Positions 29,672 to 39,363 of a stretch of 64,000 nucleotides of DNA are shown here, one piece after another. The stretch is from Spirosoma telluris (GTDB lineage Bacteria; Bacteroidota; Bacteroidia; Cytophagales; Spirosomataceae). The notes under the pieces are model-generated. The model did no database searches. It was not told the origin of the DNA and saw only the letters and a program-made list of their open reading frames with translations. How positions within the stretch are numbered: position 1 is the stretch's first letter; every line of letters begins with the position of its first letter. A program made the translations under genes and the position numbers. The stretch is taken from positions 7,741,001 through 7,805,000 of the forward strand of contig QLII01000001.1 of assembly GCA_003259005.1 (NCBI GenBank), read 5' to 3'.

Positions 29672-30340
29672 TTACTGCCGCAAAACGAACCCGACACCAT
29701 GCACATTGTCTATGCGAATGGTTGGGTCCTGAGCAATTCGTTTCCGGAGACGGGAAATGAATACATCGAGACTACGCCCCATAAAATAATCATCGTCGCC
29801 CCAAACCGCCCGTAGTAGTTCGTCGCGCCGGACGAGGGTGTTGGGTCGGTCGAGTAAATAGGCGATTACGTCGGCTTCGCGATGGGTGAGGGTCTGGGTT
29901 TGCCCGTGTATGGTGAGGGTTAAATTCTGACGGTTGAGAACGGTATGACTAGGCTGCTGATGGTTGGTCGTACGTGTTCGCCGGAGGAATACGTTGATTT
30001 TTAAGATCAGTTCTTCAATACTGAAGGGCTTGGTCAGATAGTCGTCGGCTCCCAAACGCAGTCCCTGCAAGCGGTCGTCCTTATTGGCTAGTGCACTCAG
30101 GAACAAAATCGGGACTTGCGTATTGACGGCCCGAATTTGCCGGGCCAGCGTAAAGCCATCACTGTGCGGAAGCATCACATCCAGCAGGCACACATCAAAC
30201 GACCCAGCCTGAAAGGCAGCCCAGGCATCGGGGCCGTTTGTGCAATGCGTAACCTGAAAAGAGACGTTTTCGAGCGTATCCCGAATAACGAACCCAAGAT
30301 TAACGTCGTCCTCAACGAACAGAATGTGAGCGGTTTTCAA
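29672..30340 (-). CDS. OmpR/PhoB-family response regulator
   Basis: DNA-binding partner of the histidine kinase just upstream. The receiver domain begins HILFVEDDVNLGFVIRD (acidic pocket), has the phospho-acceptor Asp in DVCLLDVMLP, the switch S in FLSALAN and the Lys in YLTKPF; the C-terminal winged helix has LTHREADVIAYLL, DELLRAVWGDDDYFMGRSLD and FISRLRKRIAQD. I chose the TTG that gives LKTAHILFVEDD as start; frames further upstream would encode residues derived from the kinase tail. This start overlaps the kinase gene by 29 bases, which argues for translational coupling. About 222 residues. Confidence 0.9.
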   Translation of the reverse strand: MKTAHILFVEDDVNLGFVIRDTLENVSFQVTHCTNGPDAWAAFQAGSFDVCLLDVMLPHSDGFTLARQIRAVNTQVPILFLSALANKDDRLQGLRLGADDYLTKPFSIEELILKINVFLRRTRTTNHQQPSHTVLNRQNLTLTIHGQTQTLTHREADVIAYLLDRPNTLVRRDELLRAVWGDDDYFMGRSLDVFISRLRKRIAQDPTIRIDNVHGVGFVLRQ

Positions 30341-31603
30341 GGGAGAATGAATGAGAAGGTGAAACCGGACAGGAAATCTGAAAGGTGCTGCCCTGGCCCA
30401 GAACACTGGTAAGTTTCAAGCGCCAACCATGTGCCCGAACCACTTGCCGAACATAATATAAGCCGAGCCCAAAACCTTTTACATTGTGTGTATGGCCCGA
30501 TGCTACCCGGAAAAACTGCCGAAAAATAGCCTTCTGATGTTGGGGAGCAATTCCAATGCCATTATCGCTTACCGACCAGATTACTTGTTGATGCTCCAGT
30601 CTTGTGTGCAGTACTACACAAGGCGATTGGTCGCAGTATTTCAAGGCGTTATCAATCAGGTTGTTCAGCGCTGTTTCGAGCTGGTAACGGTCTGCTTGTA
30701 TATGGGCGTTAGTTGCGGTCAGGTCGAGCGAAACAGAAGGTGCAAACGTATCGGCAGCAGCGTGCATAACCGCATGTACATCAACATCAGCCAGTTCCAG
30801 GACGAAGCCAGTGCGTTCGGAGCGGGCCAATTGCAAAATGCTATTAATCTGTTTTTGCAATCGCCGACTTTCTTCCCCAAAACGCGGGCATATTGGTTCA
30901 GTCGGTCGGGTTGTTGGACAATGGTAGCGGACTGAAGCACATCCGCAGCAATGCGAATGGTTGAAACGGGCGTTTGTAATTCGTGCGTGATGTTATTGAT
31001 AAAGTCGCGCTGTACTTCCGTCAAGCGACGTTGTTTGAGCACGACGCTCAGCGTATAACCAAAGAAACTAACCACCAGAAGCACGGCCACGGTTGACCAC
31101 AGCCAGCCACTCAATTGCCCGGCGACAAATGCCGTTTGGTTCGGGAATCGGATGCCGAAGTAGTAGGTATACCGTGGAAATTTAGGTAGGGTTTTTCCAG
31201 CCTGAGATTTCGCTTTTGTCAGTGCCGAACTGCTAGTACCGACATAGGCTCCATAAACCATGCGGTCGGTTTCGCAATTGTAGATACCATATTCATAATC
31301 GGTAATGAGATTATGTTGTTGTAACGATCGCTGAATGAACAGTTCGAGAGTGGCCGGGTCAATAGGCGCATCGGTATTGACGATGAAGTAATCGGCAGAG
31401 AGCTGCGTAACGGCATACCGATTAAGGGTAAAGTTATTGAGCTTCGCTACCTCATCGGCAACATCCTGCAAGGCAATAAACGCCGACTGCCGGAACTGGC
31501 GTTCGCGGAGAGCATAAGCACTTCGCACCCAAACCGCCTGAACGGCCAGGATACCGATAATAGACAGTACCGATAGCACAACCAGCAGACGTAAACGGGA
31601 CAT
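30312..31603 (-). CDS. Membrane sensor histidine kinase (one frameshift)
   Basis: It senses an extracytoplasmic signal and phosphorylates the adjacent regulator. From MSRLRLLVVLSVLSI: TM1 (about 5-25), periplasmic sensor (to about 160), TM2 (WLWSTVAVLLVVSFFGYTL), then HisKA with the phospho-acceptor in FINNITHELQTPVS, and HATPase with LIDNALKYC (N box), VSDNGIGIAP (G1) and GFGLGLYYVRQVV (G2). The frame breaks at a GGGG (plus CCCC 30875-30878): one more G continues ARVLGEESRRLQKQINSIL, giving 430 residues. The N-terminal codons seen upstream of the chosen ATG come from a repeat. The family is the two-TM Bacteroidota kinase that lacks HAMP. Confidence 0.9.
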
Positions 31604-31619
31604 AGTGAAAGAGTGAATG

Positions 31620-31671
31620 AGTGATTGAGCGAATGTAAAGTACGCGTTATTCAGGCATTTGCTCAATCACT
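31620..31671. repeat. GAGTGATTGAGC-type inverted repeat upstream of the kinase
   Basis: AGTGATTGAGCGAATG and CATTTGCTCAATCACT are inverted copies (15 of 16) 20 bases apart, directly before the kinase start. The same words form a longer palindrome at 46.6 kb, also directly before a minus-strand gene. Confidence 0.6.
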
Positions 31672-31751
31672 CTTTCGCTTATTTGCCCTTCGTTAACAAC
31701 TCATTAACAAACGTTAGGAAGTGCTTAACAAGGCGATGGGCTTGAGGAGGC

Positions 31752-31759
31752 TAGGTTTG
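31752..31759 (+). promoter_or_regulatory. Candidate -7 box (TAGGTTTG) for the DUF1573 gene
   Basis: TAGGTTTG fits the Bacteroidota -7 consensus TAnnTTTG exactly and lies 50 bases upstream of the start codon. No clear -33 TTTG is seen. Confidence 0.5.
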
Positions 31760-31809
31760 TATCGTTGCCAGAGTGGGCAATGCGATAAACCATCTCAAAC
31801 CATTTTTCT

Positions 31810-32202
31810 ATGAAACGTCTCCTGTTTTTTGGTTCGTTACTCCTGCTGTCGGCTACTATGGCCATGACTATTCCGGCGGCTATATTCAACTGGCGTAGTA
31901 CTACCCACGATTTCGGGCGTGTCGCGCAGAACAAGCCAGTAACCGCCGAATTTTCTTTCACGAACAAAGGGGAGCTACCCCTGGTGATCAACCAGGCAAA
32001 AGGTTCTTGTGGATGCACCGGTGTTGAATACCCAAAAGCTCCCGTTATGCCCGGCCAGTCGGGGGTGATTAAGGCTACATTTAATGCCGCAGCTTTAGGA
32101 GCGTTTAACAAATCGGTAACCGTTGAATCAAACGCCGAAGGGGGAACTCAGATGCTGTATTTCAAAGGCGAAGTGGTGAAAGAAGGTACGGCAGCCCAAT
32201 AA
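31810..32202 (+). CDS. DUF1573 domain protein, exported
   Basis: A 130-residue protein with signal peptide (MKRLLFFGSLLLLSATMA, to about residue 23). The rest is one DUF1573 Ig-like (ASH/MSP-type) sandwich: FNWRSTTHDFGRVAQNKPV, FSFTNKGELPLVINQAKGSCGCTGVEYP and TVESNAEGGTQMLYFKGEV. The SCGCTG motif is diagnostic. These proteins are very common in Bacteroidota and their role is not established. It faces away from the two-component system; a repeat element follows. Confidence 0.88.
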   Translation: MKRLLFFGSLLLLSATMAMTIPAAIFNWRSTTHDFGRVAQNKPVTAEFSFTNKGELPLVINQAKGSCGCTGVEYPKAPVMPGQSGVIKATFNAAALGAFNKSVTVESNAEGGTQMLYFKGEVVKEGTAAQ

Positions 32203-32245
32203 AAACGAGTAACTAGTATCAAGTCCCTCGCTTTTGAGCAAATCG

Positions 32246-32350
32246 TACTAGTGCTTTGGCAAAATAGATTCTTCTGATTCTAGTGTATTGACAATCAGAT
32301 ACGATAGAATCCAAAGAATTTATAGGAACTAAATTGAACGAGCACTAGTA
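32246..32350. repeat. GATTCT-type palindromic element, copy B, with TACTAGT ends
   Basis: TACTAGTGCT at the left end and AGCACTAGTA at the right end are perfect inverted repeats. Between them lie AGATTCTTCTGATTCT, then the opposite orientation GATAGAATCCAAAGAAT, then ACTAAATTGAACG. Copy at 62.6 kb has the same ends and words. Confidence 0.65.
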
Positions 32351-32365
32351 AGCTTGCCACTTGTC

Positions 32366-32398
32366 GACTGGTACGACCCCGTAGGGGTCGTACCAGTC
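32366..32398. repeat. Perfect 15-bp hairpin upstream of the GH116-type gene
   Basis: GACTGGTACGACCCC and GGGGTCGTACCAGTC are perfect complements around a GTA loop. No T-run follows. It may be a terminator of the DUF1573 transcript or an intergenic repeat. Confidence 0.55.
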
Positions 32399-32427
32399 TG
32401 TATGATTGTATCAAAATCGAAGTCATT

Positions 32428-35039
32428 ATGGAACCTGCCTTCCACCTGAGTCGCCTGTCAATTCGCTACCTCCTTTGCTTCCTGTCACTTACAGAACAAA
32501 CCTGCCTGGCTCAATGGAAACCCAGCGCCTGGCCAACCCTGAAGCATTACGACAAAGATCATCTGGTAAACATTGCACTTCCGCTGGGTGGTATTGGTAC
32601 GGGAACTGTTTCCCTGGGGGACGGGGTGAACTGCGCGATTGGGAAATCATGAACAAACCGGCTAAAGGCTTCAGTACGGTTACCGTCGGAAATAACGCCC
32701 CGTTTTTTGCCATCAATGTGCGGCCTGCTCAGGGTAAATCCATGACAAAAGCCCTTCTTGGCCCAGTGGATCCTTCTGAATTTCAACATTACGAAGGACG
32801 ACCCGTGAATCAACATGGTTTTCCGCGCTTTACCGACGCGTCGTTCGATGCGGCCTATCCTTTTGGACAGGTTAATCTGTCGGATAAACGTATGCCGGTT
32901 ACCGTAAAGGTGAAAGGCTTCAATCCATTCATTCCCGGTGATGCCGATAATAGCGGGATTCCTATGGCCGTGCTGGCTTATGAGGTGAGCAATACAGGTC
33001 AGGCACCATTGACCGTGTCGGTATGTGGTTCAATGCGGAATTTTGTTGGCAGGGATGGGAGCAAATACGTCAAAGACTGGAAAGGTGACTATGTCCCGAT
33101 TGGGGCTAAAAAGAACGTGAATACCTACAAACGGGATAAAGATGTACAAGGTATTTTCATGTATTCGGATAGTGTGAACCGGCAGGATGCGGCCTGGGGA
33201 ACAATAGCCCTGACAACGAATAGCCTAACGGGAGTAAGCTACCGAACCAGCTCACGGTCCAATGACTGGGAAAACGCCATGCTCGATTTCTGGGATGATT
33301 TCAGTGCCGATGGTGTCCTGACCGAAAAGAGTAAACTCGTCGATGATGACCCCTTAGCCTCGCTGGCCGTGCAGAAAACCATTGCACCTGGTCAGACCCA
33401 GACGTTTACGTTTTTTATTAGCTGGAATTTCCCGAATCGGGCGGCCTGGGCCTCGTTTTCAACAAAAGCAGACCAACCAGCCGTGGGCAACTATTATTCC
33501 GCGCAGTATGCCGATGCCTGGGAAGTAATTGTAAAAACACTGCCACACTTACCGGCTTTGGAGAGGAAAACCCTCCAATTCGTCAATGCGTTTGTGCAAA
33601 GCGACTATCCGGATGTAATCAAGGAAGCTGCCTTGTTTAACCTGGCTACGTTACGCTCTCAAACAGTGTTCAGGATTCCAAGTGGCCACCTGATGGGTTG
33701 GGAGGGTGTTTTTGATGAATTTGGCTCCTGTTTTGGTTCCTGTACACATGTCTGGAATTATGAGCAGGCAACCGCTTTTCTGTTCGCGGATCTGTCACAG
33801 TCGATGCGGGATATTGAATTCAATTATGCAACCAACGACATCGGGAAAATGAGCTTCCGGGTTATGCTGCCGCTGGAAAAAGCCCAGGAATGGAAAAATG
33901 CCGCAGCCGATGGTCAGATGGGCACGATTCTGAAGTTCTATCGCGACTGGCAGCTCTCCGGCAATCAGGAATTTCTGAAAAAGAACTGGCCGCAGGTGAA
34001 AAAAGCGTTGGGTTATGCCTGGATCAAAGGCGGTTGGGATGGTAATCAGGACGGAGTAATGGAAGGGCGCCAGCACAATACGATGGATGTCGATTATTTC
34101 GGGCCCAATCCACAAATGAGTTTCTGGTATTTGGGTGCGCTGAAGGCAGGCCGCGAAATGGCTGTTGCTATGAACGAGCCTGAATTAGCCAAAAAGTGCG
34201 ATTTATTAGCAAAAAAAGGGAGTGCCTGGGTAGACCAGAACCTGTTCAATGGCGAATACTACGAGCATAAAATCACCGATCCCAAAACCTTCGACTTTCT
34301 TAACTGGGAGCGCGATTCAACCGTCAATCTGCCTGATTATCAGTTAGGAAAAGGCTGTTTGGTCGATCAGTTGGTTGGTCAAATGATGGCGCATATGGTG
34401 GGGTTAGGTTATCTGGCCGATCGGGAACACATTCAGACCACCTTACGAAGCATCATGAAATACAACTACCTCGACAACTTCTCCGATCATTTCAATAACA
34501 TGCGTTCGTATGTGATGGGCGATGAAGCCGGTTTATTGATGGCAAGCTGGCCCAAAGGACGTCTGAAAGTACCGTTTCCCTATTTTGCCAAGTCGATGAC
34601 GGGTTTTGAATATTGTGCTGCTGTCGGGATGCTGTATGAAGGCCAAGCGGAAAATGCGCTAAAATGCATTTCGGCCATTCGGGATCGGTTTGACGGTCGC
34701 AAGCGGAATCCATTCAATGAACCCGAATGTGGTTATCATTACGCGCGCTCCATGACCAGTTGGAATACCGTATTGGCCTGGAGCCAGTTCCAGTATTCAG
34801 GTGTAACAGAAGCCATGACGATAACCTCAAAACCAGGTACTTACTTCTGGTCAAACGGTTCGGCCTGGGGAACATGCAAAGTAAGCCGAACAGGTGCGAA
34901 AACGAACGTTGCGTTAACCGTGCTAAACGGGTCGTTACGATTGCAGACATTTCGTGTTCAGGCTGGCGGTAACCATACCTTCCCTAAACGGCAGGAATTG
35001 GGAGAAGGCAAGACAATTAAGTTTACCGTAAATGAATAG
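32428..35039 (+). CDS. GH116-type glycosidase (glucosylceramidase/GBA2-like, one frameshift)
   Basis: A secreted glycosidase of the GBA2/GH116 (DUF608) family, whose known members hydrolyse beta-glucosides or beta-xylosides with retention. From MEPAFHLSRLS a signal peptide ends near TCLAQ. The N-terminal domain has NIALPLGGIGTGTVSLGGRG and LRDWEIMNKPAKGF; the (alpha/alpha)6 domain has FGSCFGSCTHVWNYEQATAF, MEGRQHNTMDVDYFGPNPQM and SMTGFEYCAAVGMLYEG. One G is missing in GGGGG (32616-32620), exactly at VSLG^GRGEL; the corrected protein has 870 residues, full length for the family. Natural substrate cannot be told. It ends at a hairpin shared with the convergent retropepsin-like gene. Confidence 0.9.
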
Positions 35040-35053
35040 GTATTATTAATAAG

Positions 35054-35093
35054 CCCAGGGCCATAAAGAACATAAAGTCTTTGTGGCCCTGGG
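35054..35093. terminator. Hairpin between convergent genes
   Basis: CCCAGGGCCATAAAGA and TCTTTGTGGCCCTGGG pair at 15 of 16 positions around an 8-base loop, 14 bases past the GH116-type stop. Confidence 0.65.
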
Positions 35094-35167
35094 TTTACAC
35101 TTCTCTGTACTGACGATCTATCTAAATCAACTGCATTTTAGCCACTTTAGGATCTACATGGACGGTG

Positions 35168-35515
35168 TCATGTTCGAACCGCGACGGCGGACCGTTCTAA
35201 CTTGATGCGCCATTTCTGCATAGTAGCAGCACCAATGATCGCTTCTTCACTTAAATCCGGTACGACCAGAAATTCATCAGAGAGAAGTACATCTTCTAAA
35301 TAAAAATCCAGTATAACGCGGTATTTTATCTCAATGTAATGCCCTACCGCAGCCGTGGCTACACGTCTAACTCGGCCTAAATTTTCCAGATGAGCTAGAT
35401 CTGGTACGTGCTCAGGGTTGATACAGGACAAATTGGCTCCACTATCAAAGAGGGTATATAAATGCTTCTCTCCCTGAGAGCCTACATAAAGTAGCGGCTG
35501 TTTGATAATCGACAT
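35168..35515 (-). CDS. Retropepsin-like aspartic protease domain protein, 3' end altered
   Basis: A small soluble protein made of one retropepsin-type half-domain: YTLFDSGANLSCI carries the catalytic D-S-G triad near residue 24, and SEEAIIGAATMQKWRIKL is the matching I-I-G-x flap-side motif near 90. As in viral proteases, two chains would be needed for an active site. The reading frame ends ERSAVAVRT; past the stop another frame reads EHDTVHVDPKVAKMQLI and stops at 35122, which looks like the original tail. The join contains a 17-base GC-rich motif (35179-35195) that recurs at 62.7 kb, so an insertion probably replaced the tail. It lies about 45 bases upstream of the S9 peptidase's end, on the same strand. 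Confidence 0.75.
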   Translation of the reverse strand: MSIIKQPLLYVGSQGEKHLYTLFDSGANLSCINPEHVPDLAHLENLGRVRRVATAAVGHYIEIKYRVILDFYLEDVLLSDEFLVVPDLSEEAIIGAATMQKWRIKLERSAVAVRT

Positions 35516-35560
35516 GTCGGCGGGTTGTTTCCGTAAAGTTACATAAAATCCCTGCCTAGG

Positions 35561-38517
35561 TCAATACTTCATTTCGCCCCGGTCTTTTTCAACCGCTGAC
35601 CGTCCTTCTTTCATCCAAATCGGCACAGGGGCATCTTTGAGGTAATAATCAAAGAATTGATACATCCGAATACTCAAATCTTTTGCATTGTGACGCCCCG
35701 TCAAGTTATGCCCTTCACTATTGTAGACGACCATCCAGACGGGTTTACCCAACCGGCGTAGCCCCGTAAACAACTCAATACCTTGCTGATGCGGAACGGC
35801 TCCATCGGCATCATTGCTCATAATGAGCAACGGCGTCTGCACGCGATCTGCGTAGAACAGAGGTGAGTTTTCGATGTAGTTCATCGGCTTTTCCCAGAGC
35901 GTACCACCGATGCGGCTTTGCGTTTTTTCATACTGAAATTGACGAACCATGCCCGTTTCGCCCCGAATTCCACCATAGGCCGACGTCATGTTTGCCACGG
36001 GCGCACCGGCTTCGGCAGCCCGGAACAGATTCGTGCGGGTAATAATGTAAGCCGTTTGATAACCACCCCAGCTTTGGCCCTGGATACCCAGGCGGTCGCG
36101 GTCAACGAAGCCTTTGTCCAATAAACTCAGCACGCCCGGCACGATGCAATCATAGGCATTAGGGCCCGGTTGACCAGTTGTATAAACAATATCCGGAATG
36201 AAGACTAGATACCCGTTAGAAACACAATAGGGAATGTTAATGGTTGAGCGGCTAGGGGAGGGAGCCCGGTAATCATTGAGCGTTTCGGCATTCCGCTCGT
36301 AGAAGTACGTCAGCATCGGATACTTCTTCTTGGGGTCGAAACCTTCGGGTTTAAAGAGTAACCCTTCAAGCTTGATGCCGTTCGTGCCAATCCACTTTAC
36401 GATTTCTACGCTACCCCATCGGATGCTATCCTGCTGCGGATTGGCGTGAGTCAACTGCTTCGGTGTAGCCAGCGTTGTATCGGTGACGAAGAGGTTTATA
36501 GGCTCCTGATAATTGCCTTTATAAAACGTTATGGTTGAGGCATTCTTCGCCTTGTTCAGCCCGAAATAACGGTGGTTACTACGGCTCAGCGTTGCCGGGT
36601 CCATAGCCGATAGCCCATTCTTACTTTTCAGAATCCCGGTTGATTTGTCGCTTTCCCAGATGCCGGTCAGGAATAATTCGGTTTTAGGATCAATGGCTTT
36701 TTCAACAGAACCTCCCCGTCGGCCAGGTGCGTCATCATCTTCATTGTCTAATTCAGCACGACGCAAGCGGACGTTATTTTTCCGACCCCAGCTTGCCGTC
36801 AAATTAAGCGGTTTCTCCCGACCGCTAGGGTCAACCTGCCAGATGTCGTAGCGATCATACAGCCACACATGGCGGTCTCCCGTTGTCCAGCCTGCCGCCC
36901 CATAAGCACCGGGCAGGTTTGGCGTATCATGCTCTTCATCGAAAAATTTGCTGGGTAAGCCACGCGTCAGATCAATGCGTTTGCCATCCATGACCGACCA
37001 GGCCCGCCACAGAGAATCCCGTTCATCGAACCAGTAGGCATATTTCCCTTCGGGCGATAATTTCGGTTGCGACGCCATGATGTCATTGGCGATTCGTTTC
37101 TTCTCGCCCGTCTGTACATCGATCAGGTATAAGTCTGTATGGCCGGGGTCCCAGGACGCTTGTACCTGATAAGGTAAATCGCTCAGCCCCAGTACATAGC
37201 GTGTGTTGATTTTAGGGTCGAAAGCCACTGTTGGTACTTCCCGGTTGGCAAGTGGAATAACTTTGCCGGATGCCAGGTCATAAACGGTCAAAAAGCCACG
37301 CTCCTTTTCTTCCTTGAGCCGTCGTTGCTGCATAGGTTGCAGGCGAGTGTCGGTCCAGGTCCAGATGTCCATACGCACCTTTTCATCGTCGGGGGTTAGC
37401 GTATCTTTGGTTGGCTTGGGCGGAATAGGCGAGGTTGAAAAATACAACCGCTTGCCGTCATCAGCGAACTTCGGTTCCCGGAACTCATTCACCGACCAGC
37501 CTTTGGGAGGGCTTTCACCGTCGTATCGGCGATCACGGTAAAAGGGGCTTCGATTACGGGTGTTTTGGGCTTTTTCCCCTTTGCCACGGTTGTCGGGGTC
37601 AGGTTTTTGTAATAGAGTGAAAATACTTTTACATCAGCGCCTGCGCTATCGGCCGAGGCCATCCAGGCCAGTTGCTGGCCAACCTTATCCACTGCCAGCC
37701 CTTTGTAGATTTTTCGTTTTGAACTGGTATCGACCAGCATCGTTTTTCCGTCGGTTGTATTGAACAGAAATACGCCCGGAATACTTGCCTCACCTGCTTT
37801 CAATGAATCATTAGCCGATTCTTTACTGTAAAACACGACCTTCCCATTATCAGACACAACCGCATTGGAGACGTAGCGCACTGTTTTACGTGAGCCATCG
37901 GCCATGTTAAACAGCGTCAAATCATCGCCCTTTGGCTTTTTTGTTGGACCTTTTCGGGTTGCAACGGTCGTCGTAGAAACGGGAGGGGCAGGATTAAGCG
38001 TGTCTTTCAGCGTTTGGGCACCGACTTTAGGAGCAGGTTTTTCTTTGTCATCCTTCCGTTCCTGAACCACCGCCAGCCACGAGCCAGCTTCTTTTCCAAA
38101 CGAAAATGATTTAATATTCGGTAATTTGGTTGGCTTACCGGTCGACAGATTCAGCACTAAAAGGCTATCTTTCGGCATCTCGTCGGGCTTCCTTTTTTTG
38201 AGTTTAGCCTTACGAACGTCGGCAACCGGGACTTTTAGGCGCATGACCAGAAACTTGCTGTCAGGCGTAAACTGAGCCATGTACCCACGTGGGAAAACGT
38301 AGCGGGTAGAAGCGCCACTGGCGGCTACTTCCAGTCGACCGTCACCATCCTGCGGATCAATCTGATACGCAATCCAGCGACCGTCATTCGAGATTTTTTC
38401 GGAGCGTACACTTTGCCAGCGGTCATAATCTGCACCGGTCAATGGACGTTTCTGGATTTGGGCGAGTAGGGGAGTTGATAGTAAAAAACAGAGTACGAGT
38501 TGAGTGAAGCGAGTCAT
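35561..38517 (-). CDS. Prolyl oligopeptidase family S9 peptidase (one frameshift)
   Basis: An exported serine peptidase. Signal peptide MTRFTQLVLCFLLSTPLLAQ; then a long beta-propeller (about 25-680) with a charged low-complexity insert around 170-205 (RKGPTKKPKGDD); then the alpha/beta-hydrolase domain with the nucleophile in GQSWGGYQTAY, the acid in SNDADGAVPHQQG and the His in SEGHNLTGRH. One A is missing in AAA (TTT on the plus strand at 37502-37504); adding it joins KALPKGWSVNEF to REPKFADDGK and gives 985 residues. Family members cleave short peptides after proline or other residues; here a periplasmic scavenging role is inferred only from the signal peptide. Confidence 0.92.
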
Positions 38518-38607
38518 AAAAGGGGAAAATTAAGACCTACTAAATTACTGAAAATACAGCAGTGTTACCTTGATCTTAGTTAAATTGCCTATTACTTACA
38601 ACTAATC

Positions 38608-39282
38608 ATGAGATTCCTACTATTCGCACTCAGTTTATTGCCCATTTATGTATTTGGGCAGTCTTTAAATTCGCTTAAACATGAGTTAGACAGTATGTAT
38701 GTACTGGACCAGCGCAATCGGATATGGCTGACCAAACTGGGTAATAATCAGCCGCTAACGGATAGCTTGACCATCCTCTACAAAGTCAGCCGAACTAAAC
38801 TGGCTGGTGCGCTTTGGGCTGAGCAGATAAAAATTGATTCCAGTAATCTGAAGCGGGCAGACGTTATTCTAAAACAATATGGCTATCCGGGCAAATCCAG
38901 AGTAGGTGTACCGACCAATGAGGCTGTTTTTTACATCATTCAACATGCACACACGGTGGATGGCTATCTACCCGCGGTGAAGAAAGCGGCCGAAGAAGGC
39001 GAATTGCCGTTTCACCAGTATGCGTTAATGCTTGATCGTTCGCTGATGTATGCCCAGAAACCGCAACTGTATGGCACGCAGGTAGCTTGTCGGAAGCTTC
39101 GGGAATCAGCAGCTTCCCGTTGTTTTGTGTGGCCTATTGACGACTATAGAAATGTTAACCAACGCCGGAAACAAGCCGGTTTGCCATTAACCGTTGCCGA
39201 GAACGCCGTTCGGGTGAATGCCTCCTACGATCCGTCACTGACGATGGAAAGCGCCCGGAAGTTGTATATTCTGGAATTGTAA
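38608..39282 (+). CDS. DUF6624-type protein, exported
   Basis: A 224-residue protein with signal peptide (MRFLLFALSLLPIYVFGQ). Conserved features are VILKQYGYPGKSRVG, AVFYIIQHAH, the stretch KKAAEEGELPFHQYALMLDR and PQLYGTQVACR, which together resemble the DUF6624 family. No catalytic assignment is known to me for it. It starts 90 bases from the divergent S9 gene and ends in a large hairpin shared with the convergent ABC permease. Confidence 0.75.
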   Translation: MRFLLFALSLLPIYVFGQSLNSLKHELDSMYVLDQRNRIWLTKLGNNQPLTDSLTILYKVSRTKLAGALWAEQIKIDSSNLKRADVILKQYGYPGKSRVGVPTNEAVFYIIQHAHTVDGYLPAVKKAAEEGELPFHQYALMLDRSLMYAQKPQLYGTQVACRKLRESAASRCFVWPIDDYRNVNQRRKQAGLPLTVAENAVRVNASYDPSLTMESARKLYILEL

Positions 39283-39288
39283 AGTTTT

Positions 39289-39358
39289 CGACAGGATTAA
39301 CCGGATAAGACAGGATTTTTAACGCTAGCAATCCTGTCTTATGCGGTTAATCCTGCCG
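39289..39358. repeat. 29-bp inverted repeat (CAGGATTAACCGGATAAGACAGGATT type)
   Basis: Two 29-base arms (39289-39317 and 39330-39358) match as inverted repeats at 27 of 29 positions around a 12-base loop, between two convergent stop codons. It could serve as a bidirectional terminator. The internal repetition ACAGGATT suggests an intergenic repeat family. Confidence 0.6.
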
Positions 39359-39363
39359 AAAAA

